Of a DNA stretch of 64,000 nucleotides, positions 13,301 through 25,800 are shown one piece after another. The notes beneath the pieces are model-generated. The model searched no databases. It was not told the DNA's origin and saw nothing but the letters and a program-made list of their open reading frames with translations. The position numbers and the translations under genes are program-made. This DNA is from Lineus longissimus (taxonomy: Eukaryota; Nemertea; Pilidiophora; Heteronemertea; Lineidae): NCBI RefSeq assembly GCF_910592395.1, contig NC_088316.1, positions 19,034,001 through 19,098,000 on the forward strand, in the 5' to 3' direction. Every line of letters starts with the position of its first letter. Positions within the stretch are counted from its first letter, which is position 1.

Positions 13301-13650
13301 CTTAAGGCAGCCATTGGCATACTTCGCTGAAGAAGAAAGAACCAGGTAGTGCTTAGTCTTGGAGTATTTTGAAGGGGGCTGATCCCTCTTGTCCCCAGGA
13401 GGGCCGACCTAGGATTGAAGGCCAGGGCTACACTACAGGATTGTGTACAAAAATGTACAGGCGAGATAGGAGAGAAATTTAAGTTCAAAGTATTCCTTCT
13501 TCTAATTATCAGATCAACTTAATTTTTTACAGCAATCTTGCTTACTATATACTTTCAAAAATACAGTCTCCTATTGTAAAAAGTAAAGTGCTATTTACCG
13601 ATAACTGCATGATATTTTTCTTTGGACACGTGAACCATGGGCGCAGACAT
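10335..13650 (-). CDS. POLR1E: RNA polymerase I subunit E / PAF53 (A49-like; 9 exons, 410 aa)
   Basis: Homologue of yeast A49, the Pol I-associated factor that with PAF49 supports initiation and elongation on rDNA in the nucleolus (family knowledge). Exons: 13650-13599, 13326-13217, 12942-12570, 12408-12319, 11965-11869, 11681-11542, 11172-11079, 10862-10740 and 10488-10335. Phases close to 410 codons plus stop. Landmarks: VAETDRLDYSG (vertebrate AAETDRLSYVG), AFGSSKKKRAVDSRRRN, SHQEYDALQPY and the C-terminal LTDHIRALGCKIET. The C-terminus is basic (KGGKPKGKR). Intron 4 carries a 178-bp TA-flanked MITE. The gene is divergent from MTMR2. Length matches the family (about 420 aa). Confidence 0.93.
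12100..12277. mobile_element. MITE, Tc1/mariner-pogo type, TA target duplication (178 bp)
   Basis: The ends are inverted repeats: CAGTGGAACCTC on the left and CAGTAGAACCTC read inward from the right, each flanked by TA. Inside are several diverged copies of a 'GTGTCCTTAGTAGAGAG' type motif in both orientations. There is no coding capacity. It lies in POLR1E intron 4. Fragments with the same terminal motif also occur near 41221-41245 and 41480-41500. Confidence 0.75.
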
Positions 13651-13965
13651 CTTGAAAATTGAAGCTCTCTGAATTTGGAGGAAGGTCACTGGGTGTATTT
13701 TGTAAATAACAGGCAAATTTGGCAAATCTTGGCAATGTTATTGTTGTCAAGTTAATTATTGTAATTTAAAGTGTTTATCACATATTTTTTCGGCTCCTAA
13801 AAGATATGTTTGGAAAAAGTGCCTCACCCGTCGAAATTCAGTGCGGGATAGTAAAGATGGTGGTTCAGGCTATAGAATTTTCCTAAATTTTCCTCCCAGA
13901 ACTTCCTCAAAATAATCTATTTCTAAATATCTATTCATTATTTTCACTGCACCAACCGATCAATA
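13651..13965. promoter_or_regulatory. Putative bidirectional promoter between POLR1E and MTMR2
   Basis: A 315-bp gap separates the two divergent start codons. AAGATGGTGG near 13854-13863 resembles a YY1-type element. No TATA box is obvious. Assignment rests on the head-to-head layout. Confidence 0.45.
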
Positions 13966-16900
13966 ATGGATCCTGGTGCCTCTTTGTCAGAGATCCAGGA
14001 GAATGATGATCTCCCGACTGAACAGTCGCCTGAAGACAACAGCAGTGAATCCATTTCCATTTCTGAAAAATCTGCTTCCTTGAAAAGTGGAGGAAATGAA
14101 ACCAGCAGCAGTGTGTCACTGTCAAAAGTGTCTGCATCTGGATCACCATCCAAATCTCTTTGTTCATCCAGTTCAACATCAGCTGAGAATGTTTCAGGAA
14201 CAGTGGAGCAGATTCCACCACCAATAAAGGTGATTTTGATTCAGAAAACATCGCTCAGTCTGAGTCTCATCACGACAGTGTCGACACATGATAATTTCAT
14301 GATTTGGTCTTGGATTGACAACCCCACAATCGTCAATGGTCACAATGACAATGGCTTACGATTTTGTCTAAAGTCGGCTTGTGCCTTCTTATGTGTTCTG
14401 AGTTTCCATTGACAACTTAAGTCCGAGTCTAAACTCTTGATAATAGACTTTTGTACTGTGTTTGATATGGACTCGAGCTCCTGCATGGATGATGTTGGGT
14501 CTTGATCTTGGCACCTCCAATGGGCCTTAGAATTAGGCTTAGTCCTATGGAATTAATTACTTTTATTGATTTATTCTAACAGGTACCACAAACAAAAGTA
14601 ACCGATGATCCGCCATTACTTGATGGAGAGAAGATTATGGGAATGAGTAAGTTTTCCTACACTTTGGGAATTTGCTATTGAAGTTGGAATAGAAGGATAG
14701 TTATAGAACATGAATCATGACATCTTCAAATTTGTACTCTGCTCGTGGAATTTCCTTAGTTTTGGGAACTTATGGTGATGAAAGATGAGATGACACCACT
14801 CAAAATTCTTCTCTCATAAACTTAGGATTCAATTTTAAGTCAGTTTAGTTCATTCCATCCATTGCTGAACTTGAAGGTTTCCAAATAGACGACTTCTGCA
14901 GATGTGACGCTTTATTTTTAGCCCGAGATGTGACATACCTCTGTCCCTACACTGGTGGAACAAGAGGAACACTGTCCGTGACCAATTTTAAAATATTTTT
15001 CCGATCCGCAGATAGGGTAAGTTTAAAAATGAAAAAAATTTGTAAGAAATTCAGTAAGAATCGAAAAGATCTTATTCCCATTTGACGATAAGACTTGTAA
15101 AAGTTACCGTTACACCTCATCACAATCATACAATTGTCATCTTTTCAGGAGTCGCCACTGATACTAGATGTGCCCCTTGGCGCCGTCAGTCGCGTGGAAA
15201 AGGTTGGTGGATCAATGAGCAGGGGAGAGAACTCTTATGGAATTGAGATATTTTGTAAGGTAAGTAGCACTTTCTTATTTGAATTTGAGTGTTGCATAAT
15301 TTAGTGTAAAAAACTGGGCCTTTTTTCCGACCAAGATATAACAGCATTGAGTGTTATAGTGCCTGTAGGTGGCCAATTGCTTTTTCTGTGCTCACTGTAA
15401 TTCATTGCAACTGTTTCATTGTTTTTCAGGACATGAGGAATCTCAGATTTGCCCACAAACAAGAAAATCATTCTAGGCGGCAGGTCTTTGAAAAACTGAC
15501 GCAATATGCATTCCCAATCACTAATAAAGTTGTAAGTCTTCTCTACCCTGGTGCTTATACTGACTATATACTGTAGCAAAGCGCTGTGAGATTGTTTGAA
15601 GATAAAGTTGATTGGTGTGACTCACTGTGAGTGTATTGCTTGGAAAGTGTGATAATAGTTAATGTCATAGACATTTCTTAGTGTAAAACTTGCCTTGGTG
15701 CAAAGATGTGACAAAGTTGAAATGAAGAAGACCATTGGCTTTAATTGGATTTGATCAGCAATTAACATTTTAGTTTAGTTCACTGAATATCATTTCTTCA
15801 ATTTCAGCCGATGTTTGCCTTTGAGTTCAAAGAAGAATATGAGGAGAATGGTTGGTCGGTGTATGATCCGATCAAGGAGTTCAAAAGAATGGTAAGCCCT
15901 TTTCTACTGCTTTTCTGGTCCTTGAAGAATCATCAATGTTGAAAGCCACTGTTGCAATCTGTAATGATTTAGTCAAATGTTCTGAGTGGTGAAAAGGCTT
16001 CTTTCCAACTGCCAGGCTGATGCAGTGCTGTACTTCTTGATCAGTTATTGGAAAGGCTGAACACGAGGCCGTGTCAGTGTAAGGCCTTCAGAATACACCA
16101 TCTGTACATTTTCAGGGTCTTCCAAATGAAAGTTGGAGGGTCAGCAGGGCCAATGAAAACTATGAAGTCTGTGACACCTATCCAGCCATAGTAAGTACTA
16201 TACATGTTATATTTCTAATATCTTCCATGATGAAGTTGTTTTATTCGAGTACCATTTGATGGTACTATTTTTATTCAGAGTGTGAAGAAAACATATGGCC
16301 GATGTCATTGAACACCTATAATGTGTTGTTTTACATTTACAAGAGACAAAAAATCTCAAGCATTGTCAGTCAGTGCAGTTGAAGAGGTAAACCATTGATG
16401 ATAAACAATATTTCCCTTGCAGGTTGCGGTACCTGGTGCGACTACTGATGAAGATCTGAAATATGTTGCTGCCTTCAGAAGTCGAGGACGGCTACCGGTA
16501 AGTTTGCTGTTGTAACATGAGGATAATTTCAGCGTTTCAATGCCTCATTCAGGAAAAGGCCCTGAATATGGCAACATGAAGTTAACAGAGGCAAATACCA
16601 GCTACAGCATCCTCTTTCAAGTACCTAGTTGTTTTTTATATGTAATGTGTCCTCATTTTATTGTTTTAGGTGCTATCATGGATCCACCCCGAGAGCCAGG
16701 CAACCATTACCAGGTCGAGTCAGCCTCAGGTTGGAGTCGCAAGCAAGAGGAATAAGGAAGACGAGAAATACATCCAGACGATTATGGATGCGAATGCCCA
16801 GTCGCACAAGCTCTATATCATGGATGCACGGCCAAGCGTGAATGCAGTCGCTAACAAGGTGAGAGATTACTTATAATAGGGGTCCACCTTGGTCTCCATG

Positions 16901-19900
16901 TCATCAACTGGACATAAGGTCCCAATCATCTCTAGTCACAGGGCTCTCTCTTTCCAGGTACCTACTTCACTATCCATTAATCTTTCAGGCTAAGGGTGGT
17001 GGATACGAGAGTGAAGATGCATACCCACACGCTGAGCTGGTCTTCCTCGATATCCACAACATCCATGTGATGAGAGAGAGTTTACGGAAGTTAAAGGATA
17101 TCTGTTTCCCAACAATTGATGACAGTCACTGGCTGTCGAATATTGAATCGACGCATTGGCTTGAACACATTAAGGTGAGGTCCTTGAGGTGAAATTGACA
17201 AGTGTAGTGAAGTAGATCCATTGACCTGGGAATGTTATCCAACTGTTTTTCCATACTGATTGGTTTACATCTTTCTCCCTCTCCAGTCAACCTTCAGAGA
17301 AGGTTATAACTGTCTTGTGAAGACATGCCAACTCCTAGCGGTGGTGATGCGTCTGGAGCAAAGAGAGGTTATAGGTGCTAACCGCAGGCGAAGTTGATCT
17401 TCATTTATAGAGCTTGGCTTTCATTCATGATATGTTTAGCCACTGATTTCCCCTCTGTGGTATGTGGATAGAGCACTATGACACAGTATTGGTACATATC
17501 ATCTATTCTTTTTAGCAAATCTTGGCGGGTGCCGTTAGGATAGCAGACAAAGTAGAAAGTAACAAGACATCGGTGTTGATCCACTGTAGTGATGGCTGGG
17601 ATAGATCAGCTCAGGTATGAAGGTTAAACACATTGTGATGGAGGAGGGTCAGTGTATCAGCAAGTCCATACTCAAGTGGCATCAACAAGCCAGTGCAAAT
17701 AGCTCGTCCTGATCTATCCAAGAAGTGGCCATATTGAGCAATCTTGACAAACTATATCTTTTTGTTGCAGTGTCTCTTTAACTCATTTAATTTTCATCAC
17801 CATAATCTTCCATTTCTTGTTGTCTCCAGCTGTCGGCCCTTGCCCTAGTCATGTTGGACCCATACTACAGAACTCTCAAGGGTTTTGAGGTTCTCATCGA
17901 GAAGGAGTGGTTGTCATTTGGTCACAAGTTTCAACAGGTATGTAACTTTAGGCTGTTGCATTTAAATCATAGTTTGTCCTTGACTTTTTTATTTGTGTGC
18001 GCAGTGTTCCTTGGCCAAGGTCCAAGGATACCTGTGCATACTTTCAGCAGAAGAGACTTACCGGTAAACGAATGATATTTGGTTCAAATCTGTTATTGCT
18101 TTATCTTCCTCAGAGAGTTGGCCACGGAGAAGACAAGCACTCAGACGCGGATCGTTCTCCAGTATTCTTACAGTTTGTTGACTGTGTTTGGCAGATGACG
18201 AGACAGGTAACGTAACAAATGTCTTCTTTAAGTTTGTGTAGCCAGAAAGTTGACTCTGTCATGTATAGATGTCCTGGTTAAAACGCTTTCTGAGAAGACA
18301 AATTCCAAGGACCTTGTCTGATCCCTTTGCATGTTTAGCCCTGACTGGTTGAAGAGCAAGTGGTGTTTAAATCAATCTGTTCCGACAATATTGGTCTACA
18401 AAATGGACCCGTTTGCAAAAACACAGGAAAATTGATGATTTGCAGTATCGTTGTGTTTGTTTCAGTTCCCGAATGCATTCGAGTTCAACGAGCACTTCCT
18501 CATCACGATACTCGACCATCTGTATAGCTGTCTGTTCGGGACATTCTTGTTCAACTCTGAGCAGATACGTGTCCGAGAGGAGCTCCCTCAAAAGACTGTC
18601 TCTCTCTGGTCGTACATCAACTCTGATCCCGAGGAGTACCTCAACCCTCTGTATGCCTCGTACTTAAACCAACACGTGCTCTACCCTGTGGCGAGTATGA
18701 GGAGGATCGAGCTCTGGTCCCGCTATTACATTCGCTGGAACCCAAGAATGAGACCACAGGTGAGAAGGCGTCATGATTTCAGCATGTGTGACTCAAGTTC
18801 TACATGTATTCTTGCCTCCTGATCTCCAGGTCAGAAACTCCAATCTGAACATAGCTCTTGTACAGAGAAGGCATCTGCAAGATCTATTTATAGTTGAATG
18901 GACAGGCATGGCAATTGTCTGGCTATGGCATCATTTGTTGGTAGAGAGTAAAATGTAGCTTGCTTGTGCACACCACATCATGACCAGTTAAATCAACCAT
19001 TGAGACTGTACCAAGGCTTTCTTGAAACCCAATTATCTTGTGTGAATTTTTCATATTTACCAAACACAATTTCTTACTTTTGTGCTTCTGATTGATTTTT
19101 TGCTTCAGATTACTTTGTCACCTCTGTGAATTCGTATTTTGAAATATACTACATATTCCCAATCTTCCCTTCATTTCAAAATTCCTTTTCTGTCTTGTTT
19201 TAACTTTAAGTAGAAGGGGGAAAGCTAACCGAGATATTGTTCTGTATTCACACTCTGAAGTGGGAAGTGGGAAGTGTCAATAGAACATATTAGTATACCT
19301 TCTTCCTCTTCTGCCTTCAACCTTATTCTAAAATCGCCAATTCACCAACATTTTATCCATGGCACAATGGGATGTTTACATTGTGGCATAGATATGTCTC
19401 CCTTTGCATGATCTACACTGATTCACTTTAACATGTCAGGTGGCGCCCACCAGCGTTATTAAAAGTGATCAGTATGTGGTAAGTCCACCCACTTTCGGCC
19501 TGGCTCGGGTATGATCCACCCCCTCTTACTCTTAGACCTGATGATTACACTTACCCAATGAAAGAACAAAAAATGGTTATAAAACTGTATGGTTATGCCA
19601 GGTTAACTGGCCAGACCTAAAGCATGAATTTGGGACTCTGCGATTCGCCATTCAGAGGCCTTGTATTAAAGCATCAAGGCCCATGCTTTCTGAACCAAAC
19701 TATCACGTGCAACTTGGCTTATTATGTGTTGTTATCAGGTCTTAGAGATCATTTGACATAAGTCATTTCTTGAGTTTATCCAAGTCATGCTAATAACATG
19801 ACACCAATACCTTGATTGCAAGATTAACCATGCATGAGAACATAGGCTGGGCAATAATAGACTGTTCCCCTGTCAACCTGTGGCATCGTGGCCTTGTGAC

Positions 19901-21383
19901 TTGGCAAAAGAATAAGCATGTTCATTCTAAATACCCCCAGACAAAAGGCCACTTGTGAGTTGGCATTCCTGAGTTGCATGTCTTTTGACTTATGTACACA
20001 GGACGTCAGGAGAAATGCATTTGATTGGGCGCAATTGAATAAAACCCCTTTGAATTAGTATTCCCACAACAATGTTCATGGAGTTCATGGGTCATAGTTA
20101 TTCATAGAAGAGTTTCCAGTCTCTATATTCAGGCATTCATTTGTAACTCTTTTATTATAGTTTATTAAGTTTGTTTCTTTTAATTTGAAACTGTCCTGTT
20201 TGCCAACTACTATGAACCTATCAACTTATGTTTTCAGCCGAGAGAGTACATGTATGGTCTCGCTGTGTTATCTTGTTTTCTTCAACTAACGTTTATTGCG
20301 ATTAAGGGCTTTATTAATTTGTACATAAAACATTGTGCCTTTGGTTCTGTCAAATGTATGAATCAGTACTTTACAGTTGTCTTTTAAAATTCTTGTGATT
20401 ACTCCAGAGTCTGTATGGTTACATTAGCAAACAAACTGACCATCAAAGGACATTAAAATAGGCAAATAGGACTGAACAGAGAGTGGTGCTGGTGATGTAT
20501 AGATAAATAGATAGATCTATACAATAAATTCTTCTTCCTTTTCTCAGATTTCTAAAAAACTATCTGGTTTCGCGACACATATCTCGGTGGTTGGTCTTGC
20601 AATCCTGAACTGCGATACAACTTTGCTTTATTTTACTGACCTCTCTCCTATGACAAGATACAACACACCACCTTACCCTACATGTAGCACTTAAAGTACA
20701 TACATTCTGGCAGGGGTAAATATCAAGGATGAACAAACGATTATTTCTAGAATGAGAGGATATGAATTCCAAAAGAGCATTTTACCGTCCATGTGTTTTT
20801 GAGCTACTGGACTTTTCCAGCAGAGGCATGTGCAAGTAAGACTATTTGTATCAGGTGGCCCACTGAAGAGTAACCGAATTGTTAGGTTAGAGTTGCATCG
20901 AAACAAAGACAAAGGTGTTATACCATGTTGCATGAGCATGAGTGACAAGTCTGTTTACATATACTTGCTGGTAAAATGTGCAAATACTCTGGCTTTGTCC
21001 CCATTTATGATTTTTGATAACTTGGAGTAATGAGAGTTGCAGAGTGTATGCCTGAATATAATGTCATTGTTTTCTCAACCATTTCAATGCATTTCTTGCT
21101 GGAGACTCCATCCTCATCATAACTTTCGGGCAAACAAATCAAGTTATTCAGTAAGGGTTTATTGAAAATGTTCCCAAAGCAGAACTTTTTTAGCCAAAGT
21201 AGACCTGATTGCATCCCATCTGTCTCTTTACAGGAGCCCATCCATCTGAGGAATCGTGAGCTGCTCGTCCTGAAGGCCCAGCTCCAGAGACGTGTTGATG
21301 AGCTACAGAAAGAACTCGACCAAAAGAATATCAAATCTTCTCACGGTGCTGCTTCAAAACTGGCTTCGCCTGTGCTTGTCTAG
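13966..21383 (+). CDS. MTMR2: Myotubularin-related phosphoinositide 3-phosphatase, MTMR2 type (15 exons, 662 aa)
   Basis: Removes the 3-phosphate from PI(3)P and PI(3,5)P2 on endosomes (family knowledge). Exons: 13966-14229, 14583-14646, 14922-15016, 15149-15259, 15430-15531, 15808-15891, 16116-16190, 16423-16497, 16670-16858, 16989-17174, 17516-17614, 17830-17937, 18114-18206, 18466-18759 and 21234-21383. The Ser-rich N-terminus is followed by a PH-GRAM domain (from about residue 110, [12 protein letters not shown]), then the phosphatase domain with catalytic CSDGWDR (C439, R445; active CX5R, not a dead pseudophosphatase). The last exon codes a coiled coil ([19 protein letters not shown]) and ends SPVLV, a PDZ-ligand-like tail. 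Similarity is nearest vertebrate MTMR2, but it may be co-orthologous to MTM1/MTMR1/MTMR2. The 2.47-kb last intron holds a candidate 39-bp micro-exon. Confidence 0.95.
19440..19478 (+). other. Candidate alternative 39-bp micro-exon of MTMR2
   Basis: Preceded by a CAG acceptor with a modest pyrimidine tract and followed by GTAAGT. It is 39 bp, open in phase 0, and both flanking MTMR2 exons are phase 0, so inclusion adds 13 residues ([13 protein letters not shown]) between the phosphatase domain and the coiled coil. No transcript evidence is available. Confidence 0.4.
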
Positions 21384-21406
21384 GATACAAAGCGGATAAG
21401 ATATTA

Positions 21407-21602
21407 GGGCCGTTTAGACGACGCGAAAAAATCCGGATGCGTCCCGAATCCGGATTAATTTTTCGTCGTGTAAACGCAAAAAGATCCGGATCAATGTGGT
21501 TGCATCCGGACTAAAAAGGTACCATCGCCTTGGGTGGTTTTAATCCAGATTCATCCAGATTCGATCCGAATGCGGTCTTTTCGCCTGTCGTCTAAACGGC
21601 CC
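21407..21602. mobile_element. MITE with perfect terminal inverted repeats in MTMR2 3' UTR (196 bp)
   Basis: Termini GGGCCGTTTAGACGAC and its exact reverse complement are flanked on both sides by TA, consistent with a TA target duplication. The interior carries several ATCCGGAT-type short palindromes and no ORF. It begins only 23 bp after the MTMR2 stop codon, so it should be part of the transcript. Confidence 0.85.
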
Positions 21603-22378
21603 TAATGTGTCATAAAAAACTTATGAACTGTCATGACTGTGTTACTGTAATTCTGTTGAATTGGATATGTAAAAGGACTTTCTTTTCTGCACTGCATATA
21701 TCATACAATCTGCCAATATGTTTTGTCTGAACTTCTGCACCCTGGAAAACCAGTTTCCCAACCTGCCAAGGATCATGTGTATTCAGGCTGGCGTCCCTGG
21801 CTTCCCAAGCAGGAACATCACAGGTCAAACACCTACTCATTTTCCATGGTCATCCAGGGCAGGCCAACTTGGGTGGCAAGTATTTAGTGTTATCTCAGTC
21901 TGAATCCTTTGAATTGGATTTTGGAAATAAGCACATACATTACGACTACTGCTGTTGTTGATGTAGGGCCAACACTTCTTCAAGAGGGGTGGATCCAGTT
22001 GTATTGATCATGGTGTGATGATTTGGTCTTCACAGTCACACTGCAACCTATATGTATCCATCACTTAACTTATTAAGGGTAGCTGCTAGCAAAGTAGATT
22101 TCTTGATTTTGTAAAGAATTTGTAAATAGTGATGATAGTATGTTTCAATTTGCATGTATTCTTTTCATATAGAAAGAATTTTTCATTTTTTGTATGGGGA
22201 TTTAAAGTTGCCCAGTCCGGCCACCATCGTAGTTGCACCTTGCTTTGTGCTGCAAAAATGGGAGCCTTTAGTCCCGAGGGGATGGAAATCTGATCTGATG
22301 CACCCTGCATCAAGAAAGGAAGAAAGACACTTGTAATTAAAAAAATAATATGTATGCTCTGTACAATGTTAGGTTCAT

Positions 22379-22384
22379 AATAAA
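22379..22384 (+). terminator. AATAAA poly(A) signal, MTMR2
   Basis: AATAAA on the coding strand about 1 kb after the MTMR2 stop and about 500 bp before the EIF5B start codon. Confidence 0.6.
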
Positions 22385-22884
22385 ATATGGTTATTACAAT
22401 TAACAATAAGACTTTCCTTTAGTTTTTATTTGAGACTATTTGATAGGTTCTAAGAGCCTATACCCTTGTGACCCGACAAAATGTTGTTAGAGGTGTCCTG
22501 ATAAAGAGTGATCCTAAGGGCACTGTGAAGAAGTAGGCTGACTCGACCTGTAGACCAGACCGGGAGACCAGACGACCTCAGCCCTTTGTCCATCCATCCA
22601 ACTGGCTTTCTTACTTGGCCCATTTTCTCACATACAGGATTCACACAGCAAGACAAGGAGAGTCCTTGACACACCCTGTATACATTGCATGAATTAATTC
22701 AGCTTTTGTGTGCCATACAAAGTACCGGCAAGTGCTGCCATCTGAGTGAGGCAAATGGAACTAACGCAATTCGTCGCGCAGGCGCAATTGCGGTTCCGGT
22801 CAATTACGACGTGTGAGAGGTTTCTTGTGATTTGACAAAAGTCCTCAATATATTTGTCAATAACTTAATGATTTCGTATCAGAA

Positions 22885-25800
22885 ATGGGTAAATCTAAGA
22901 AGGATCAAAAGAACAGAAAGGACGATGATTTGTAAGTGTTCAGCTTGATAGGTTTATTAGTTTATCGTGGTAAATTCTTCGCTTTCTTCTGACCCATCTG
23001 TTGAGAAAATGTCCATGCTTGTCCACTTCGTGCATGTTGCACAGTTTGTGTACAATGTTCAATGTACAAATCATGTACATTTTGTGTGTATTCTTTTATT
23101 GCAAACCATTGTGCAATGTGGTACCTGTAGAAAAGAAACTTGCTTCTATATCGGTATTGCAGAACCTTTTCGTCTTCTATGTCCACCATAAATTTTATCT
23201 TTGCAACCTTCCTATGCCATGGCTATGGCTGCTTTGTGATACCGGCGCCACATACATACATATACCGGTACTTCTATAACTTACCTCTGACACTGCTCTG
23301 ACTGTGTTTCAGTGAGGATGATGTAGCTGCTGAGATCGCTGCACTTTCTCTTGAGAACAAAGGAGCAAACAATGATGAAGAGACACCAGAAGTTGCCAAG
23401 CCTGCCAAGAAAGATAAGGTATTTCATATCGAAACCTACTTGTTCATAGCACAGTCATTTTACTGAAGTAACTTGTCTGCCTGATAATTTAGTTGTAGAT
23501 GAACATTGCGTGTGATTGTGCAAATTTCATGAAATTTTTTCTTCAGAAAAAGAAGTCCAAGAAGAGAGATGACAGTGACGAAGACGAGGAGGTTGAAGAT
23601 TTTGTGATGATTGCTAAACCAGCGGCTAAGAAGGGGCCCAAAAAACCAGTTGGGATGTCTGCATTCCAGATGCTAGATATGATGGATGATGACTCGGCTC
23701 CATCAGAGGAGGTTAGAAGTTGTGCTTTTAGTTTCGTACTTGTAGATGATGATATCAGTATTTGCTCAGTTTCTTCTTTGCCATAGTTCTAGTTCATTTG
23801 TAACACCCTTGGCCACTTGTATTCAACTATATATTGTAAATTCAACATTCAGGAAGAAGAGAAGCCAGAGGAGATGAAGCCGAGGAAGAAGGTACCATCT
23901 CCTGTCAATGACGCAGATGAGAAGGAAGACTCACCAGCTCTTCCCAAGGCCCAGCAGAAAAAGGCCAAGAAAGACAAGAAGAAGCAGACGAAAGCGGAAG
24001 ATGAAGATATTGATGCCATTCTAGCAGCAATTGAGGAGCCCACTGCTAAGGGAAAGAAAGGTACATGTGCCATTGTTGGCACTGTCGAGTCTTATATAGA
24101 TAGATAGATAGATTATATAGATATCTTGAGTTTGTGTATAAACTTGCTGCTGTCTCTTCAGGTAAAAAGGGAAAGAAGGGTAAGCAGGACGACCTCCAGC
24201 CAGCCGTGGAGGAGGGAGGTGAGAAGGAAGATGAAGGTGAAGACAAGGAGGAAGCAGGGAAGAGGAAAAAGGAAAAGAAGCGTGATATTGTTGATCTGAG
24301 TCAGATTCAGGAGGCAGAGATGGTGACCGAGATTGGTGAGGACGAGTTTGAGGACCGAAGGAAGAAGAAAAAGGGCAAGAAAGGAAAACAAGAGAAGGGG
24401 ACTGATGATATGGATATTGAGGATGGAGAGAAGGAAGGAGAGAAGATGAAAAAGGAGAAGAAGCGTGACATTGTTGATTTGAGTGAGATACCGGAGGCAG
24501 AGACGGTGACGGAAATTGGTGAAGAGGAATTTGAGGATCAGAAAAAGAAGAAAAAAGGCAAAAAAGTGAAACAGGAGGAAGTTAAGAAAAATTATGAGAA
24601 TGTGGATGTTGATGGTGATGATGACGATGATGATGATGAGGATGAGGAAGATGAGGGTGGTGTGGTAAAGACAAAGGCACAGAAGAAGAAGGAGAAGAAA
24701 GAGAGGCAAAAGAAACAAAAACTTGAGGAGAAACAGAAGGTGGGTGTTGATTGCCTCATTGGCATGGGAGAGGGAGGGAGGGGGATTGCTCAGAAACTTT
24801 ATTGGAAGTTTCATTTTGCAAGGCACAAAAAGTCTTCTGCGTTTTCTGCCGGTTCATTTCATGACACTCTTGTTATTCATCTGCAGGGAAAGGGAAAGAA
24901 AAAAGAGGAGGAGAAAAGAGAAGAGAAGGAAGAAGCCGAGAAAGAGGGGACTCCTACTGAGGAGAAGACACCCGAAGCAGACTCTCAAGGTGCTACAACA
25001 AAAGATGAAGGTGCGTTAAGTCATGCTATTTCAGTAATGTTTGCGACTGTTTGGCCCGAGACTATGGGTTGGAAGTGGCATAAGAGCAAGGGAATACTAA
25101 ACCCAGATTGACTCGGTGAAACTTATGCTCAGTCAGGCCACCAGCTGGAAGATGACATCTGAATAACCTCAACAAGAGAATTCTTGGCATGGCATGTTCT
25201 TGACTTTTCTCAGATTGACCGGTGTAACATTTCGGGGTGTGGTTCTCCTGGGTAAGTCCTCCACCTTTAATCATCCCCAACATAATGAGCACTGTCTCTG
25301 AAATGTCATTTTCTTCCTGTTGTTCACTGGAAAGCCTCTTCTGATTTGATTGTCATTACTATGTATCATCATTGTCATGTTCAGGTGCTAAAGGTTCAGA
25401 TGGTGAGGAGGAGGAGAGTAAAAGTCAAAAGAAAAAGAAGGAGCGAGATCGTAAGAAGAAGAAAGACAAGAAAGGGGAAGAAGAAGAGAAGAAGAAGAAG
25501 CCGGCAAATAAACAAGTGAGTCATCATTTTAACTTATGGAAAGGTTATCAACCTCATTAGTCTGTCTGAGAGAGTTTGATTTGGACGAAGTTTTTCCTCT
25601 GTGGTATCATTAATAGGCAGTTCAATCTTGTTGGAGTTGTATATTAGTTTGTTTCTCATATTCTGTTTTGTCTACTTGCAGATCAAAGCCATGCAAGAAG
25701 CATTAGCGAGAGTGAAAGAAGAAGAAGAGAGAATTGAGAGGGAAGAGTTGGAGAAGGAAAGACAGGCTGAGGCAGCAAGAAAAGCAAGGGAGGAAGCGGT

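Larger units (their letters stand above)
21384..22884. other. MTMR2 3' UTR and EIF5B upstream region
   Basis: Holds a 196-bp MITE just after the MTMR2 stop and an AATAAA at 22379. The last few hundred bases are the EIF5B promoter/5' UTR, without a recognisable TATA box. No supported ORF. Confidence 0.6.

Noticed and set aside
17287-17395. Possible extra exon in the MTMR2 phosphatase domain after a CTCCAG acceptor
   Set aside because: It reads open only until a stop at 17396, has no good donor in phase, and would break the conserved stretch just before the catalytic Cys loop; vertebrate MTMR2 has no insertion there.
24158-24826. 222-codon minus-strand Leu-rich ORF
   Set aside because: Antisense shadow of the Lys/Glu/Asp-rich EIF5B exon 5; composition reflects the low-complexity opposite strand.
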